Of a DNA stretch of 64,000 nt, positions 36,431 through 44,723 are shown piece by piece. The notes below the pieces were generated by a model. That model had not been told where the DNA came from, ran no database searches, and saw nothing but the letters and a program-made list of their open reading frames with translations. The position numbers and the translations under genes are program-made. The stretch covers positions 62,001-126,000 of the forward strand of contig NZ_JNNU01000016.1 in assembly GCF_000732195.1 (NCBI RefSeq), read 5' to 3'. The stretch comes from Neorhizobium vignae. GTDB taxonomy: Bacteria > Pseudomonadota > Alphaproteobacteria > Rhizobiales > Rhizobiaceae. Positions within the stretch are counted from its first letter, which is position 1; each line of letters starts with the position of its first letter.

Positions 36431-36448
36431 CTGTAACCGGCCTGACAC
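36431..36448 (+). promoter_or_regulatory. Pho-box-like element in front of the phosphoesterase-transporter operon
   Basis: CTGTAAC (36431-36437), CGGC, CTGACAC (36442-36448) fits the 7-4-7 layout of PhoB boxes with two or three mismatches. It is oriented towards and about 70 bases upstream of the start at 36519, a suitable distance. The genes it precedes (phosphodiesterase, Ugp-like importer) are a logical PhoB target. Confidence 0.5.
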
Positions 36449-36518
36449 GATAGCGCTCTAAGGAACCGTAAACGCCTTCGCACTTGCGAAAGGTATTTTG
36501 CGAGACCGGAGAGTTGCC

Positions 36519-37346
36519 GTGAAGATCATCCAGATTACCGACACCCATTTCAGCCCGGAGAAGTCGCATTTCAACGGCAATTGGGCGCCGCTGCTGACCT
36601 GGATGGAGGATACCCGGGCCGATCTCATCATCCATACAGGGGATCTGACCGTCGATGGCGCAGACAAGCCGGGCGACATCACCTTCTGCATGGACCTGAT
36701 GCGGCAGACTTCGATCCCGATGCTGATCCTGCCCGGCAACCACGATGTCGGGCATTCGCCCGGTTCCGCGCAGCCGGTCAACGCCGAGCGCCTCGAGCGC
36801 TGGCGGGAACTCGCAGGAGACGACCGTTGGTTTCACGACGCCGGCGAATGGCGTCTCGTCGGGCTCAATTCGCTACTCCTCGGTCAGGAAAACGAAGAAG
36901 AAGAGGCCCAATTCGAATGGCTGACCAAAACCCTGGAAGAGCGGAACAGCCGCCGCATCGCCCTCTTCGCCCACAAGCCACTGTTCGTCGACGAACCGCA
37001 TGAGGGCGATACCGGTTACTGGGGCGCGCGGCCGAAGGAGCGCGCCCGGCTCTTCGACCTGTTCGCCGCGCATGACGTGGCACTTTTTGCCAGTGGCCAC
37101 CTGCATTGGGCATGGCAGGGCCGCCATGAGAATATGGCACTCACCTGGGGTCCCTCGGCCGCCTTCATCATCGACAAGTTGGAGCGTGAAATGCCGGGAG
37201 AGCGTCTGATCGGCGCCGCCGTTCACACCTTCGGCGACGACGTAAAGACCGAGATCGTCGCCGTGCCGGGTATGACCGCTTATGTCATCGACGATGTTAT
37301 CGACGAGATTTATCCGCGTCCGGTAAAGACGGAGGCGGCCGAATGA
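36519..37346 (+). CDS. Metallophosphoesterase (class III phosphodiesterase, GpdQ/CpdA-like)
   Basis: A 275-residue calcineurin-like enzyme with all five metal motifs: TDTHFSP, HTGDLTVDG, LPGNHDVG, FAHKPLF and the SGHLHWAW at about residue 200. Enzymes of this type hydrolyse cyclic nucleotides or glycerophosphodiesters. GTG 36519 has GGAGAG five bases upstream and starts directly at the first strand (KIIQITDTH); an upstream TTG would add seven residues. Its stop overlaps the ATPase start (ATGA). Coupling to a Ugp-like importer and a Pho-box-like site suggest it takes phosphate from an imported phosphodiester; that is inference. Confidence 0.87.
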   Translation: MKIIQITDTHFSPEKSHFNGNWAPLLTWMEDTRADLIIHTGDLTVDGADKPGDITFCMDLMRQTSIPMLILPGNHDVGHSPGSAQPVNAERLERWRELAGDDRWFHDAGEWRLVGLNSLLLGQENEEEEAQFEWLTKTLEERNSRRIALFAHKPLFVDEPHEGDTGYWGARPKERARLFDLFAAHDVALFASGHLHWAWQGRHENMALTWGPSAAFIIDKLEREMPGERLIGAAVHTFGDDVKTEIVAVPGMTAYVIDDVIDEIYPRPVKTEAAE

Positions 37347-38512
37347 CCGCCCTTTCGCTTCGCGGCCTCGAAAAGTCGTTCTCCGGCAATCCGATCCTCA
37401 AGGGCGTCAGCTTTGACGCCGGTCCGGGCGAGTTCATTGCCCTCGTCGGCCCTTCCGGCTGCGGCAAGAGCACGCTGCTGCGCATCCTTGCCGGCCTCGA
37501 AGGCGCTGACGCCGGCGAAATCATGCTTGGCGACCGCGACCTGTTGCCGGTGCCGGCGGCAGACCGCAACATTGCCATGGTCTTCCAGTCCTACGCGCTT
37601 TATCCGCATCTGACGGCGGCGCAGAACATCGCCGTGCCGCTGGTCATGCGCAAGCTGACGCGGGCGCAGCGCCTGCCGCTGATCGGCCCGCTAATGCCCG
37701 GCCAGCGCAAGGCGGTGGCCGCGATCAAGCGCGACGTGCGCGAGATGGCGGTGTCGCTGAAGATCGACCATCTGCTCGATCGCAAGCCCGGCCAGATGTC
37801 CGGCGGCCAGCGCCAGCGCGTCGCGCTCGGCCGCGCCATGGTGCGCCGCCCCTCCGTCTTCCTGATGGACGAACCGCTTTCCAACCTGGACGCCAACCTG
37901 CGCGTCCACGCCCGTGGCGAGATCGTCGAACTGCACCGCCGCGCCGGCGTGCCGACGCTCTATGTCACCCATGACCAGGCGGAAGCACTGTCCATGGCCG
38001 ACCGCGTTGCGGTGATGATCGGCGGGTCGCTGCTGCAGCTCGCCTCGCCGCAGGTGATCTACGACGATCCGGCGCATATCGAGGTGGCCCGTTTCATCGG
38101 CCAGCCGCGCATCAACCTTTTTCCGTCGCAGGTCGGGGCCGATGGCACGATAGGGTTCGGCGATATCCGGGTGGGACTACACCGTGAGACGGTTCCTGCG
38201 GGCGCTTCCGTGACGATCGGCATTCGGCCGGAATTCATCCGCGTCTCCCGCAGCGGGCAGCAGGGCCTGCCGGCACGCATCGACCGCATCGAGTTCCTGG
38301 GCTCCGAGATCATCCTCTACTGCCGCCTGGATGCGATCGGCGAACCCGCGGTCGTCAAGCTTTCGCCTGCCGAAGGCGACGGTCTCGCCGCCGGCATGCC
38401 GGTGCGTCTCGACTTCTCGGCCGGCCATCTCTTCGTCTTTGCCGAGAACGGCCGCCGCTTGCCCTCGACACCGGTCGATGCTCCCGCCAGCTTGGAGACG
38501 GCTCATGGCTGA
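37343..38512 (+). CDS. ABC transporter ATP-binding protein, UgpC/MalK-like
   Basis: A 389-residue ATPase: GPSGCGKST at about residues 33-41, VFQSYALYPHLTA, MSGGQRQRV, Walker B LMDEPLSNLDA and THDQAEAL. A C-terminal TOBE region carries GIRPEFI. Between the Q-loop and signature there is an insertion of about 30 residues (RAQRLPLIGPLMPGQRKAV) not found in the UgpC-like ATPase at 32966. It overlaps the phosphoesterase stop and its last eight bases overlap the permease start. Confidence 0.9.
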   Translation: MTALSLRGLEKSFSGNPILKGVSFDAGPGEFIALVGPSGCGKSTLLRILAGLEGADAGEIMLGDRDLLPVPAADRNIAMVFQSYALYPHLTAAQNIAVPLVMRKLTRAQRLPLIGPLMPGQRKAVAAIKRDVREMAVSLKIDHLLDRKPGQMSGGQRQRVALGRAMVRRPSVFLMDEPLSNLDANLRVHARGEIVELHRRAGVPTLYVTHDQAEALSMADRVAVMIGGSLLQLASPQVIYDDPAHIEVARFIGQPRINLFPSQVGADGTIGFGDIRVGLHRETVPAGASVTIGIRPEFIRVSRSGQQGLPARIDRIEFLGSEIILYCRLDAIGEPAVVKLSPAEGDGLAAGMPVRLDFSAGHLFVFAENGRRLPSTPVDAPASLETAHG

Positions 38513-39437
38513 GGCGATCGCTGCTCCACTCCCGGTGGTCAGAAAACCTTCCCGCTCGGCCGCCGAACGGCAGGAGGCGCGCGCAGCACTCGTGCTGTCG
38601 CTGCCGGCAATGGTTCTTCTGTTCGTCTTCATCCTGCTGCCGGTGGCGGTGGTGATCCTGTTCGGATTTACCGACTACGAGCTCGGTTATGCGGGTTTCC
38701 GCTTCGTCGGCTTCGACAACTACACCGAGCTCTTCACGAACCGGACCTTCCGCCGCTCGCTGTGGAACACGACGGTCTATACCGCGATCGTCGCACCGAT
38801 CTCGATCTTCATGGCGCTCGGCCTTGCGATGCTGATCGAAAGCGAGAATATCGGCCGTTCCCTCTTTCGAACCGCCTATTTCCTGCCGGTTGCCTCGCTG
38901 CTCGTCGCCATGGCGACGGTCTGGCAATATCTGTTCCATCCGACAATCGGCCCGATCAACGCGCTTCTGGCGCTCGGCGGCCTGCCGCGTCCCAACTGGC
39001 TCGGCGCCTCGACATCCGTCCTCTACAGCCTGTCGATCATCGGTATCTGGCAATCGGTCGGTTTCAATCTCGTCCTGTTCCTGGCCGGCCTTACCGCAAT
39101 CCCCCGCGATCTCTATCACGCCGCGCATGTCGACGGCGCCCGCTCCGCCTTCGACCGGTTCCGGCTGGTCACCTGGCCAATGCTCGGGCCGACGACGCTG
39201 TTCGTCACGACGATCAGCATCATCAATGCGGTCAAGGTCTTCGAGACGGTCAAGACGCTGACCGAGGGCGGGCCGAACAAGGCTTCCGAAGTGTTGCTTT
39301 TTACCATCTACCAGGAAGGGTTCGTCTACCTGAAGGTCGGCTACGCCTCGGCGATGACGGTCGTCTTCCTGCTCATCCTGGTGGTGCTGATGTTCCTGCA
39401 ATACCGCGTCCAGGACAAGCAGGTGCATTACTCATGA
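38505..39437 (+). CDS. Sugar/glycerol-phosphate ABC transporter permease, UgpA/MalF type
   Basis: A 310-residue permease. An N-terminal cytoplasmic stretch of about 30 residues is followed by helix LVLSLPAMVLLFVFILLPVA. The EAA loop is at LYHAAHVDGARSAFDRFRLV, and SEVLLFTIYQEGFVYLKVGY near the end is typical of UgpA-type permeases. ATG 38505 overlaps the ATPase gene by eight bases; its stop overlaps the next ATG (ATGA). Confidence 0.9.
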   Translation: MAEAIAAPLPVVRKPSRSAAERQEARAALVLSLPAMVLLFVFILLPVAVVILFGFTDYELGYAGFRFVGFDNYTELFTNRTFRRSLWNTTVYTAIVAPISIFMALGLAMLIESENIGRSLFRTAYFLPVASLLVAMATVWQYLFHPTIGPINALLALGGLPRPNWLGASTSVLYSLSIIGIWQSVGFNLVLFLAGLTAIPRDLYHAAHVDGARSAFDRFRLVTWPMLGPTTLFVTTISIINAVKVFETVKTLTEGGPNKASEVLLFTIYQEGFVYLKVGYASAMTVVFLLILVVLMFLQYRVQDKQVHYS

Positions 39438-40270
39438 ACGCTTCAGCCTTCACTCTCGGGCGTGCCGTCCGCCTGTCGATCCTGATCTTCGGGGCGGTGA
39501 TCTTCCTCGCCCCCTACGTCTTCATGATCTCGACCGCCGGCAAGGCGCAGAGCGACATCTTTTCCTCGTCGCTGTCGCTCATCCCGCAGCACTGGTCCTA
39601 TGTCGCCAACTTCACCAAGGCGCTGACCCGTGTCTCGATGACGACGCTGCTGTGGAACGGCGTGGTGGTCTGCGCGCTGATCTTCGTCTTCCAGGTCATG
39701 ATCGCCATCCCCTGCGCCTATGCCATGGCCAAGCTGAAGTTCCGCGCCGCAAGGCTGATGATGGTGCTCGTCATGCTCGGCCTTTTGGTGCCGATCCATG
39801 CCACCGCTCTGCCCCTCTATGTCGCCTTCGACCGCCTGGCGGTGCTAAACAGCTATTTTGCGCTGGTCGCCCCCTTCACCATCTCGGTCTTCGGCATCTT
39901 CCTCTTCCTGCAGTTCTTCCGTGCGATACCGGACGATCTGATCCATGCAGCCCGGCTCGACGGCATGTCGGAACTCGGCATTATCGGCCGCGTGATCGTG
40001 CCCAACGCCTGGCCGGCGATCACCGCGTTCGCGATCTTCTCGGTCGTCGCGCACTGGAACGACCTCTACTGGCCGTTGATCGTCGTTTCCAACCAGGCAT
40101 ATGCGACGCCGCCGCTCGGTCTCCTCTATTTCCGCGCCGCCGAGGCCGGCGACGACTACGGCGCGCTGATGGCCGCCACGCTGATCATCACCACTCCCCT
40201 CGTTGCGGCTTTCCTTCTGGCACAGAAGCGCTTCGTCGAGGGCATCACCATGACCGGTCTCAAAGGCTGA
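39434..40270 (+). CDS. Sugar/glycerol-phosphate ABC transporter permease, UgpE/MalG type
   Basis: A 278-residue permease with first helix LSILIFGAVIFLAPYVFMIS, EAA loop (LIHAARLDGMSELGIIGRVI) and the MalG-type ending FVEGITMTGLKG. The ATG at 39434 overlaps the stop of the partner permease. The binding-protein gene follows after 25 bases with AGGAGACT before its start. Confidence 0.92.
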   Translation: MNASAFTLGRAVRLSILIFGAVIFLAPYVFMISTAGKAQSDIFSSSLSLIPQHWSYVANFTKALTRVSMTTLLWNGVVVCALIFVFQVMIAIPCAYAMAKLKFRAARLMMVLVMLGLLVPIHATALPLYVAFDRLAVLNSYFALVAPFTISVFGIFLFLQFFRAIPDDLIHAARLDGMSELGIIGRVIVPNAWPAITAFAIFSVVAHWNDLYWPLIVVSNQAYATPPLGLLYFRAAEAGDDYGALMAATLIITTPLVAAFLLAQKRFVEGITMTGLKG

Positions 40271-40295
40271 CCGGCATCAACCAGGAGACTATGCG

Positions 40296-41561
40296 ATGAA
40301 GCATCTCACCAAGTTTTTCGCCGCCGCGGCGATTGCCATGACGGTGTCGCTTCCGGCCCATGCCGAGACGACATTGACCGTGCATTATCCCATGCCCGGC
40401 TTCTTCAAGGACGTGATGGACACGATCTCGAAGAAGTTCATGGAAGAAAATCCGGAAATCAAGATCCAGTTCGCCAACCCGTCCGCGACGTATGAAGAGG
40501 GCATCCAGCTCATCATGCGCCAGGCCGGCACGGCGGAAATGCCGGACCTGACCTTCATCGGCCTCAACCGCCTGCGCATGGTTCAGGAGCGCGACCTGCC
40601 CGTCGACCTCGCTCCCTTCATCGCCAAGGAAGGCGATATGGGCAAGCTCGGCTTTTCCGACAACATCCTGAAGCTCGCCCAGGTCAAGGGCAAGCAGGTC
40701 GGCCTCGCCTTCGCGACGTCGAACCCGATCATGTATTACAATGCCGACCTGGTGAAGGCTGCCGGCGGCAATCCGGACGTTCCTCCGAAGACCTGGGACG
40801 AAGTCATCGCGCTCGGTGCCAAGATCAAGGCGCTCGGCAACGGCGTCGAAGGCATCGACTTCCGCTGGCAGGGTGACGACTGGATGTTCTCGGCACTCCT
40901 GTTCGGCGCCGGCGGTCAGATGCTGAGCGCCGACGAAAAGTCCGTCGCTTTCGCCGGACCGGAAGGCCTGAAGGCTGTCGAAACGCTCGACCGCATGGTC
41001 AAGCAGGGCGGCCTGCCCGTTTTCACGGCCCAGGCCGGTGAACAGGCCTTCTTTGCCGGCAAGGTCGGCATCGAGTTCAAGACGACCGGCGCCCTGCGCA
41101 ACACGATCAAGAGCGTCGGCGACAAATTCGACCTGCGCACCGCGCAGATCCCGCTGATCGATCCGGTCAAGGGCAAGCTGCCGACCGGCGGCAACGCCGT
41201 CGTCATCCTCGCCCGCAATGCCGAAAAGCAGCAGGCCGCCTGGAAGTTCGCCAAGTTCGCCGCCGGCCCCTACGGCGCCTCGGTCGTCGTTCCGGGCACC
41301 GGCTACGTTCCCAACAACGAGCTTGCCGCCAAGTCGCCGGAGTACCTCGGCAATTTCTACAAGGAAAACCCGCTCTTCGTCGCCGGCCTCAGCCAGATGG
41401 ACCGCATGGTTCCCTGGTACGCCTTCCCGGGCACCAACGGCGTCAAGGTCACCCAGGCAATCGTCGAGAACCTGTCGCGTATCGTCGAGCAGCAGGCTAC
41501 CCCGAAGGAAGCGCTCGAAGATGCCGCTTCCGAAGTGAAGGGTTTACTGCCGCGCAGCTAA
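40296..41561 (+). CDS. ABC transporter substrate-binding protein (family 1, UgpB-like)
   Basis: A 421-residue periplasmic protein: Sec signal (KHLTKFFAAAAIAMTVSLPA, cut after AHA), then TTLTVHYPMPGFFKDVMDTI and KFMEENPEIKIQFANPS. It is placed last in the operon rather than first, unlike the other importers here. Operon context (phosphoesterase, UgpA/E-like permeases, Pho-box-like site) makes a glycerophosphodiester or phosphorylated polyol a reasonable ligand, but family-1 proteins also bind plain sugars. A terminator follows. Confidence 0.9.
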   Translation: MKHLTKFFAAAAIAMTVSLPAHAETTLTVHYPMPGFFKDVMDTISKKFMEENPEIKIQFANPSATYEEGIQLIMRQAGTAEMPDLTFIGLNRLRMVQERDLPVDLAPFIAKEGDMGKLGFSDNILKLAQVKGKQVGLAFATSNPIMYYNADLVKAAGGNPDVPPKTWDEVIALGAKIKALGNGVEGIDFRWQGDDWMFSALLFGAGGQMLSADEKSVAFAGPEGLKAVETLDRMVKQGGLPVFTAQAGEQAFFAGKVGIEFKTTGALRNTIKSVGDKFDLRTAQIPLIDPVKGKLPTGGNAVVILARNAEKQQAAWKFAKFAAGPYGASVVVPGTGYVPNNELAAKSPEYLGNFYKENPLFVAGLSQMDRMVPWYAFPGTNGVKVTQAIVENLSRIVEQQATPKEALEDAASEVKGLLPRS

Positions 41562-41590
41562 ACTCCAATCCGGCCTAACCGCACCACGAG

Positions 41591-41629
41591 CCGTCGCTTC
41601 CGATCGGAAGCGGCGGTTTTCCTTTTTTT
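41591..41629 (+). terminator. Rho-independent terminator of the phosphoesterase-transporter operon
   Basis: Eleven-base arms CCGTCGCTTCC and GGAAGCGGCGG (one G:T pair), loop GATC, followed by TTTT, CC and seven T. It lies between convergent genes. Confidence 0.85.
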
Positions 41630-41638
41630 GACGAAGCG

Positions 41639-42622
41639 TTACCGGATTGCCTGCACCGTGCCGCCCCGGCGCAGCATATAGGCAACGTCGAGATGCCGGG
41701 CGGGCGCCGCATTCTCGGCCATGTCCAGCAGCAGCGAGGCCGCCGCCGCCCCCATGCTCGCGTCCGGCATCTCCACCGTCGTCAGCGGCGGGTCCATCAG
41801 CCGTCCGATGGCGATCCCGTCGAAACCGGCCACCGAAATATCGCGTGGTACGGAAAGTCCCTCGCGCCGCAGCGCACTGATGACGCCCAGTGCGAGAAGA
41901 TCATTTGAGGCGATGATCGCCGTCGGCGACACGGTCGCGAGTGCAGCGCTGAGATCGAGTTGGTCGTAGCCGTTGAGGAAGGAAATCTCGACCGCTTCCA
42001 AGGGTGCAAATCCATTCTTGATCATCGCATCGCGATAACCCTCATGCCGGCGACGCGCGCGGTCGGAAGCCGCGAAATTTCCCGAGACGAACAGGATGCG
42101 CCAATGGCCGAGACCGATCAGCATCTGCGTCAGTTCCCGGCCGGCACCGCGATTGTCCACGGTCACGGCGGCGGGAAAGAGCGAGGTCGGCATGTTGTTG
42201 AGAAGCACGGTGGGCGGCAGCGAGGCCATGAGGGCGACGCTCGTGGCGGGATCGCAGACGGTCAGGATCAGGCCCGTCGGCCGGTCGTTGAGAAGCGAGG
42301 CGACCGCGTCCGCCTCGCGTGCCGGGTCGTAGTTCGACTGGGCGATCAGCACGCCATGGCCTGCAACCAGCATGCGGTTCTGGATGCTGGAAAGCGACGA
42401 GGCGAAGACGGGATTGGTGATGCTGGGGATCAGCACGCCGACCACCGGCCGTTGCCCGGGTCTGCCGGACGCTGAATTGATCGGCCGATATCCGAGTTCT
42501 GCCGCCGCGCGGCGAACCCTGCGGGCCATGCGGTCGCTGACATGGCCGTTGCGATTGAGCGCCCGGCTCGCGGTCGCCAGCGAACATCCGGCTCTTATCG
42601 CCACCTGCTGCAATGTCGTCAT
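41639..42622 (-). CDS. LacI-family transcriptional regulator
   Basis: A 327-residue regulator: helix-turn-helix LQQVAIRAGCSLATASRAL at residues about 3-21, hinge region near 50-60, then the sugar-binding core (VGVLIPSITNPVFASSLSSI, FVSGNFAASDRA, VAGFDGIAIGRLMDPPLTTV). ATG 42622 matches the LacI N-terminus and has GAGGG about ten bases upstream; longer frames are rejected. It is convergent with the phosphoesterase-transporter operon and may regulate it in response to the imported sugar moiety; a short TAGCGCTCTA dyad at 36451-36460 would be a candidate operator. Confidence 0.9.
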   Translation of the reverse strand: MTTLQQVAIRAGCSLATASRALNRNGHVSDRMARRVRRAAAELGYRPINSASGRPGQRPVVGVLIPSITNPVFASSLSSIQNRMLVAGHGVLIAQSNYDPAREADAVASLLNDRPTGLILTVCDPATSVALMASLPPTVLLNNMPTSLFPAAVTVDNRGAGRELTQMLIGLGHWRILFVSGNFAASDRARRRHEGYRDAMIKNGFAPLEAVEISFLNGYDQLDLSAALATVSPTAIIASNDLLALGVISALRREGLSVPRDISVAGFDGIAIGRLMDPPLTTVEMPDASMGAAAASLLLDMAENAAPARHLDVAYMLRRGGTVQAIR

Positions 42623-43013
42623 CAGAGAATGCCCTCTTCCGTTTGCCGGGCCTCGGGGCCTGCCGGCTGCAGGTTTCCTCCAGGCATGTAAGAGTTTTAT
42701 GTCAGCAACGACGGATTTTCCTCGAACCCGGCAAGGCCCGCCTGCCGCCAGGCAATCTTTGAGGGCCATTTTTCCGCTGCCGCGTCGAACCCGAAAAAAC
42801 TGCACGGCCTGGTGGCTGGCGTGAAACGGGCAAGTGTCGTCCCCGCGGGGATTGACAACAGTCGCCCATGTAATGTTATTACATTTATCAGCCGGACGTA
42901 ACAGTATAACACATGCAGACCCACCATCGCAGCAGCCATAGATCTAAAGGCAGGTCATGTGCTGTACCCGCCGCTCGGCGTGACAAAAGTTCAAACATTA
43001 AGGACGTAACCTC
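42623..43013. other. Intergenic region between LacI and AztD genes
   Basis: Apart from the Zur-like dyad and promoter at 42852-42884, I see no gene in these 391 bases. A second, less regular A/T-rich element (GTAACAGTATAACAC, 42896-42910) lies about 20 bases after the first and could be an additional half-site. The AztD ribosome site is weak (AAGGACGTAAC). Confidence 0.4.
42852..42884 (+). promoter_or_regulatory. Promoter with overlapping Zur-like palindrome upstream of aztD
   Basis: TTGACA at 42852-42857 is a perfect -35. The dyad ATGTAAT-GTT-ATTACAT (42868-42884) covers the position expected for the -10 (about 42874-42880). Its TGTAAT/ATTACA core resembles the A/T-rich Zur boxes reported for zinc-uptake genes in rhizobia. 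A repressor bound here would block the promoter. Zur identity is inferred from the downstream zinc gene. Confidence 0.5.
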
Positions 43014-44252
43014 ATGAATTTGCCACTCAACCCAAACCGTCTGCTAGCCGCTGTCGCGTCAGGTCTGATCTTTGCGGCTTCCGGAGCGTTTGCCGATGAA
43101 GATCGTGAGACGAAGGAAGCATGGCGCCTGTTTGTCGGTGATCACACGAACCCCGTCGTGCGTGCCATCAACTTCGAGAACGGCAAGGAACTCGGCAGCT
43201 ACGACGTCAAGGGTCCCGCAGCTCTCACCGCCAGCGCGTCCGGCCAGACCGTGTTCGCGACCCAGTCAGATCATGACATCGTTCACGTCATCAAAACCGG
43301 CATCGATTTCTCCGATCACGGAGAGCATCGGGATCTGAATGTTTCCGACGTCGGGCTGTTGCCCGTGACCTTCGAGGGCAAGCGTCCCTTCCACGTCGTT
43401 CCGCATGACGACCATGCGATCCTCTTTTACGATCGAGGCGGCAAGGCGGATATCATCGACGAAACAGCTCTTCTTGAAGGCAGGGCTGACGTGAAGACAA
43501 TCGACACGACGAAGCCGCATCACGGCGTAGCGGTGACGATGGGTCGTTTCGTGCTCGTGTCGGTCCCAAACACTGAAGTCGAAACCAAGCCCGACGAACT
43601 GCCTCCGAGGGTCGGTCTTCGCGTCGTCGATGAGGCGGGCAAACAGATCGGCGACGTCGCGAAATGCACCGATCTTCACGGCGAGGCCACCTCTACCCGG
43701 CTCGTCGCCTTCGGTTGCAAGGAAGGCGTTCTCCTTGCCCGGCCCGGGGGCCTTGATGGGCCGAGGCTGGAAATGCTCGCTTACCCGGCGGACCTGCCAA
43801 AGGGCAGCACCGGGACCTTGCTTGGTGGCAAGGCGATGCAGTTCTTCCTCGGCAACTACGGCGAAGACAAAATCGTCCTGATCGATCCGGACGCCGAGGC
43901 GCACTTCCGGCTGATCGGCCTGCCCACCCGCCGCGTCGATTTCCTCCTGGATCCGACAACGCCGCGCAACGCCTACATCCTGACGGAGGACGGTGATCTT
44001 CATGTGCTGGACGTGATCAAGGGCGAGATCGTTGGCAAGGCCAAGGTCACCGAGCCCTACAGCAAGGACGGCCATTGGCGTGATCCGCGCCCACGCCTTG
44101 CCGTTGCGGACGGCCATATCGTCATTACCGATCCGCGGCACTCGCTGGTTCGGGTTGTCGATGCGCAAAGCCTGAAGGAGGTCCGTACGATTCCCGTCGA
44201 AGGCAAGCCCTTCACGATCGTTGCCGTCGGCGGCTCCGGAGCATCGCATTGA
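43014..44252 (+). CDS. aztD: Zinc metallochaperone AztD-like periplasmic beta-propeller protein
   Basis: A 412-residue exported protein. The signal peptide ends near GAFADED, and repeated propeller blades follow. Family features include FVGDHTNPVVRAINFENG, TQSDHDIVHVIKTGIDFSDHG, HVVPHDDHAILFYDRGG and KPHHGVAVTMG, giving many histidines suited to zinc binding. AztD proteins carry periplasmic zinc to the AztC binding protein of the AztABC importer. No aztABC genes are in the window, so this is a solitary copy, or the importer is elsewhere. A Zur-like site overlaps its promoter. The identification is from recalled family features. Confidence 0.78.
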   Translation: MNLPLNPNRLLAAVASGLIFAASGAFADEDRETKEAWRLFVGDHTNPVVRAINFENGKELGSYDVKGPAALTASASGQTVFATQSDHDIVHVIKTGIDFSDHGEHRDLNVSDVGLLPVTFEGKRPFHVVPHDDHAILFYDRGGKADIIDETALLEGRADVKTIDTTKPHHGVAVTMGRFVLVSVPNTEVETKPDELPPRVGLRVVDEAGKQIGDVAKCTDLHGEATSTRLVAFGCKEGVLLARPGGLDGPRLEMLAYPADLPKGSTGTLLGGKAMQFFLGNYGEDKIVLIDPDAEAHFRLIGLPTRRVDFLLDPTTPRNAYILTEDGDLHVLDVIKGEIVGKAKVTEPYSKDGHWRDPRPRLAVADGHIVITDPRHSLVRVVDAQSLKEVRTIPVEGKPFTIVAVGGSGASH

Positions 44253-44409
44253 TGCGATACCATTCGGGTCCGGAATTGCCACGGCAGTTCCGGACCAGGA
44301 CCTATTTCAGGACGACTATCCAGCAGCTGGCGCCCAATCGACAGCCCTCCCGGATCCTTTTTGAACCTTGGCAACCACGAGCCGCGTGATGCTGCATGGA
44401 GCGGCTGCG

Positions 44410-44437
44410 TTGACAGTCGGCAGATGGAGTGTAGTTT
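44410..44437 (+). promoter_or_regulatory. Promoter of the cobalamin riboswitch transcript
   Basis: TTGACA at 44410-44415, a 16-base spacer, and TAGTTT at 44432-44437. Transcription would start around 44443, right at the 5' stem of the riboswitch. Confidence 0.5.
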
Positions 44438-44442
44438 GGCGG

Positions 44443-44612
44443 CGTCAAGGTTCTTCCATCCCGCGATGGAAGCTAAGAGGGAATCCGGTAAAAACCGGAG
44501 CTGTCCCGCAACTGTGAGCGGTGAGCCGTTCGTCCAACATGTCACTGGCAGCCAATGCCGGGAAGACGGGCGATGAAGGCTTTGACCCGCGAGCCAGGAG
44601 ACCTGCCTGACG
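44443..44612 (+). promoter_or_regulatory. Cobalamin (B12) riboswitch
   Basis: All hallmarks of the class are present in order: closing stem CGTCA (44443-44447) with TGACG (44608-44612), GCTAAGAGGGAA, CCGGTaaaaACCGG-type hairpin, GCTGTCCCGCAACTGTGAGCGG, GCCGGGAAGACGGG and the B12 box AGCCAGGAGACCTGCC (44592-44607). It would reduce expression of the downstream genes when adenosyl- or other cobalamins are plentiful. The first coding region starts about 110 bases after it. This is the strongest RNA signal in the window. Confidence 0.95.
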
Positions 44613-44692
44613 ATAGAAGTTCCGTGGTCGGGGTGTGCCACAGGAATGACGGTTCCGTCGGGCCATCGTGCCTGCCGCAACCTTCATTTTTG

Positions 44693-44723
44693 CTGCCTCC
44701 TCCTTTGAGTGAGACGAAGGCAG
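44693..44723 (+). promoter_or_regulatory. Possible start-site-sequestering hairpin
   Basis: CTGCCT (44693-44698) can pair with AGGCAG (44718-44723), which includes the GAAGG ribosome site and the first base of the GTG start. This could be the expression platform of the upstream riboswitch (translational control). The stem is short, so it is only a candidate. Confidence 0.35.
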
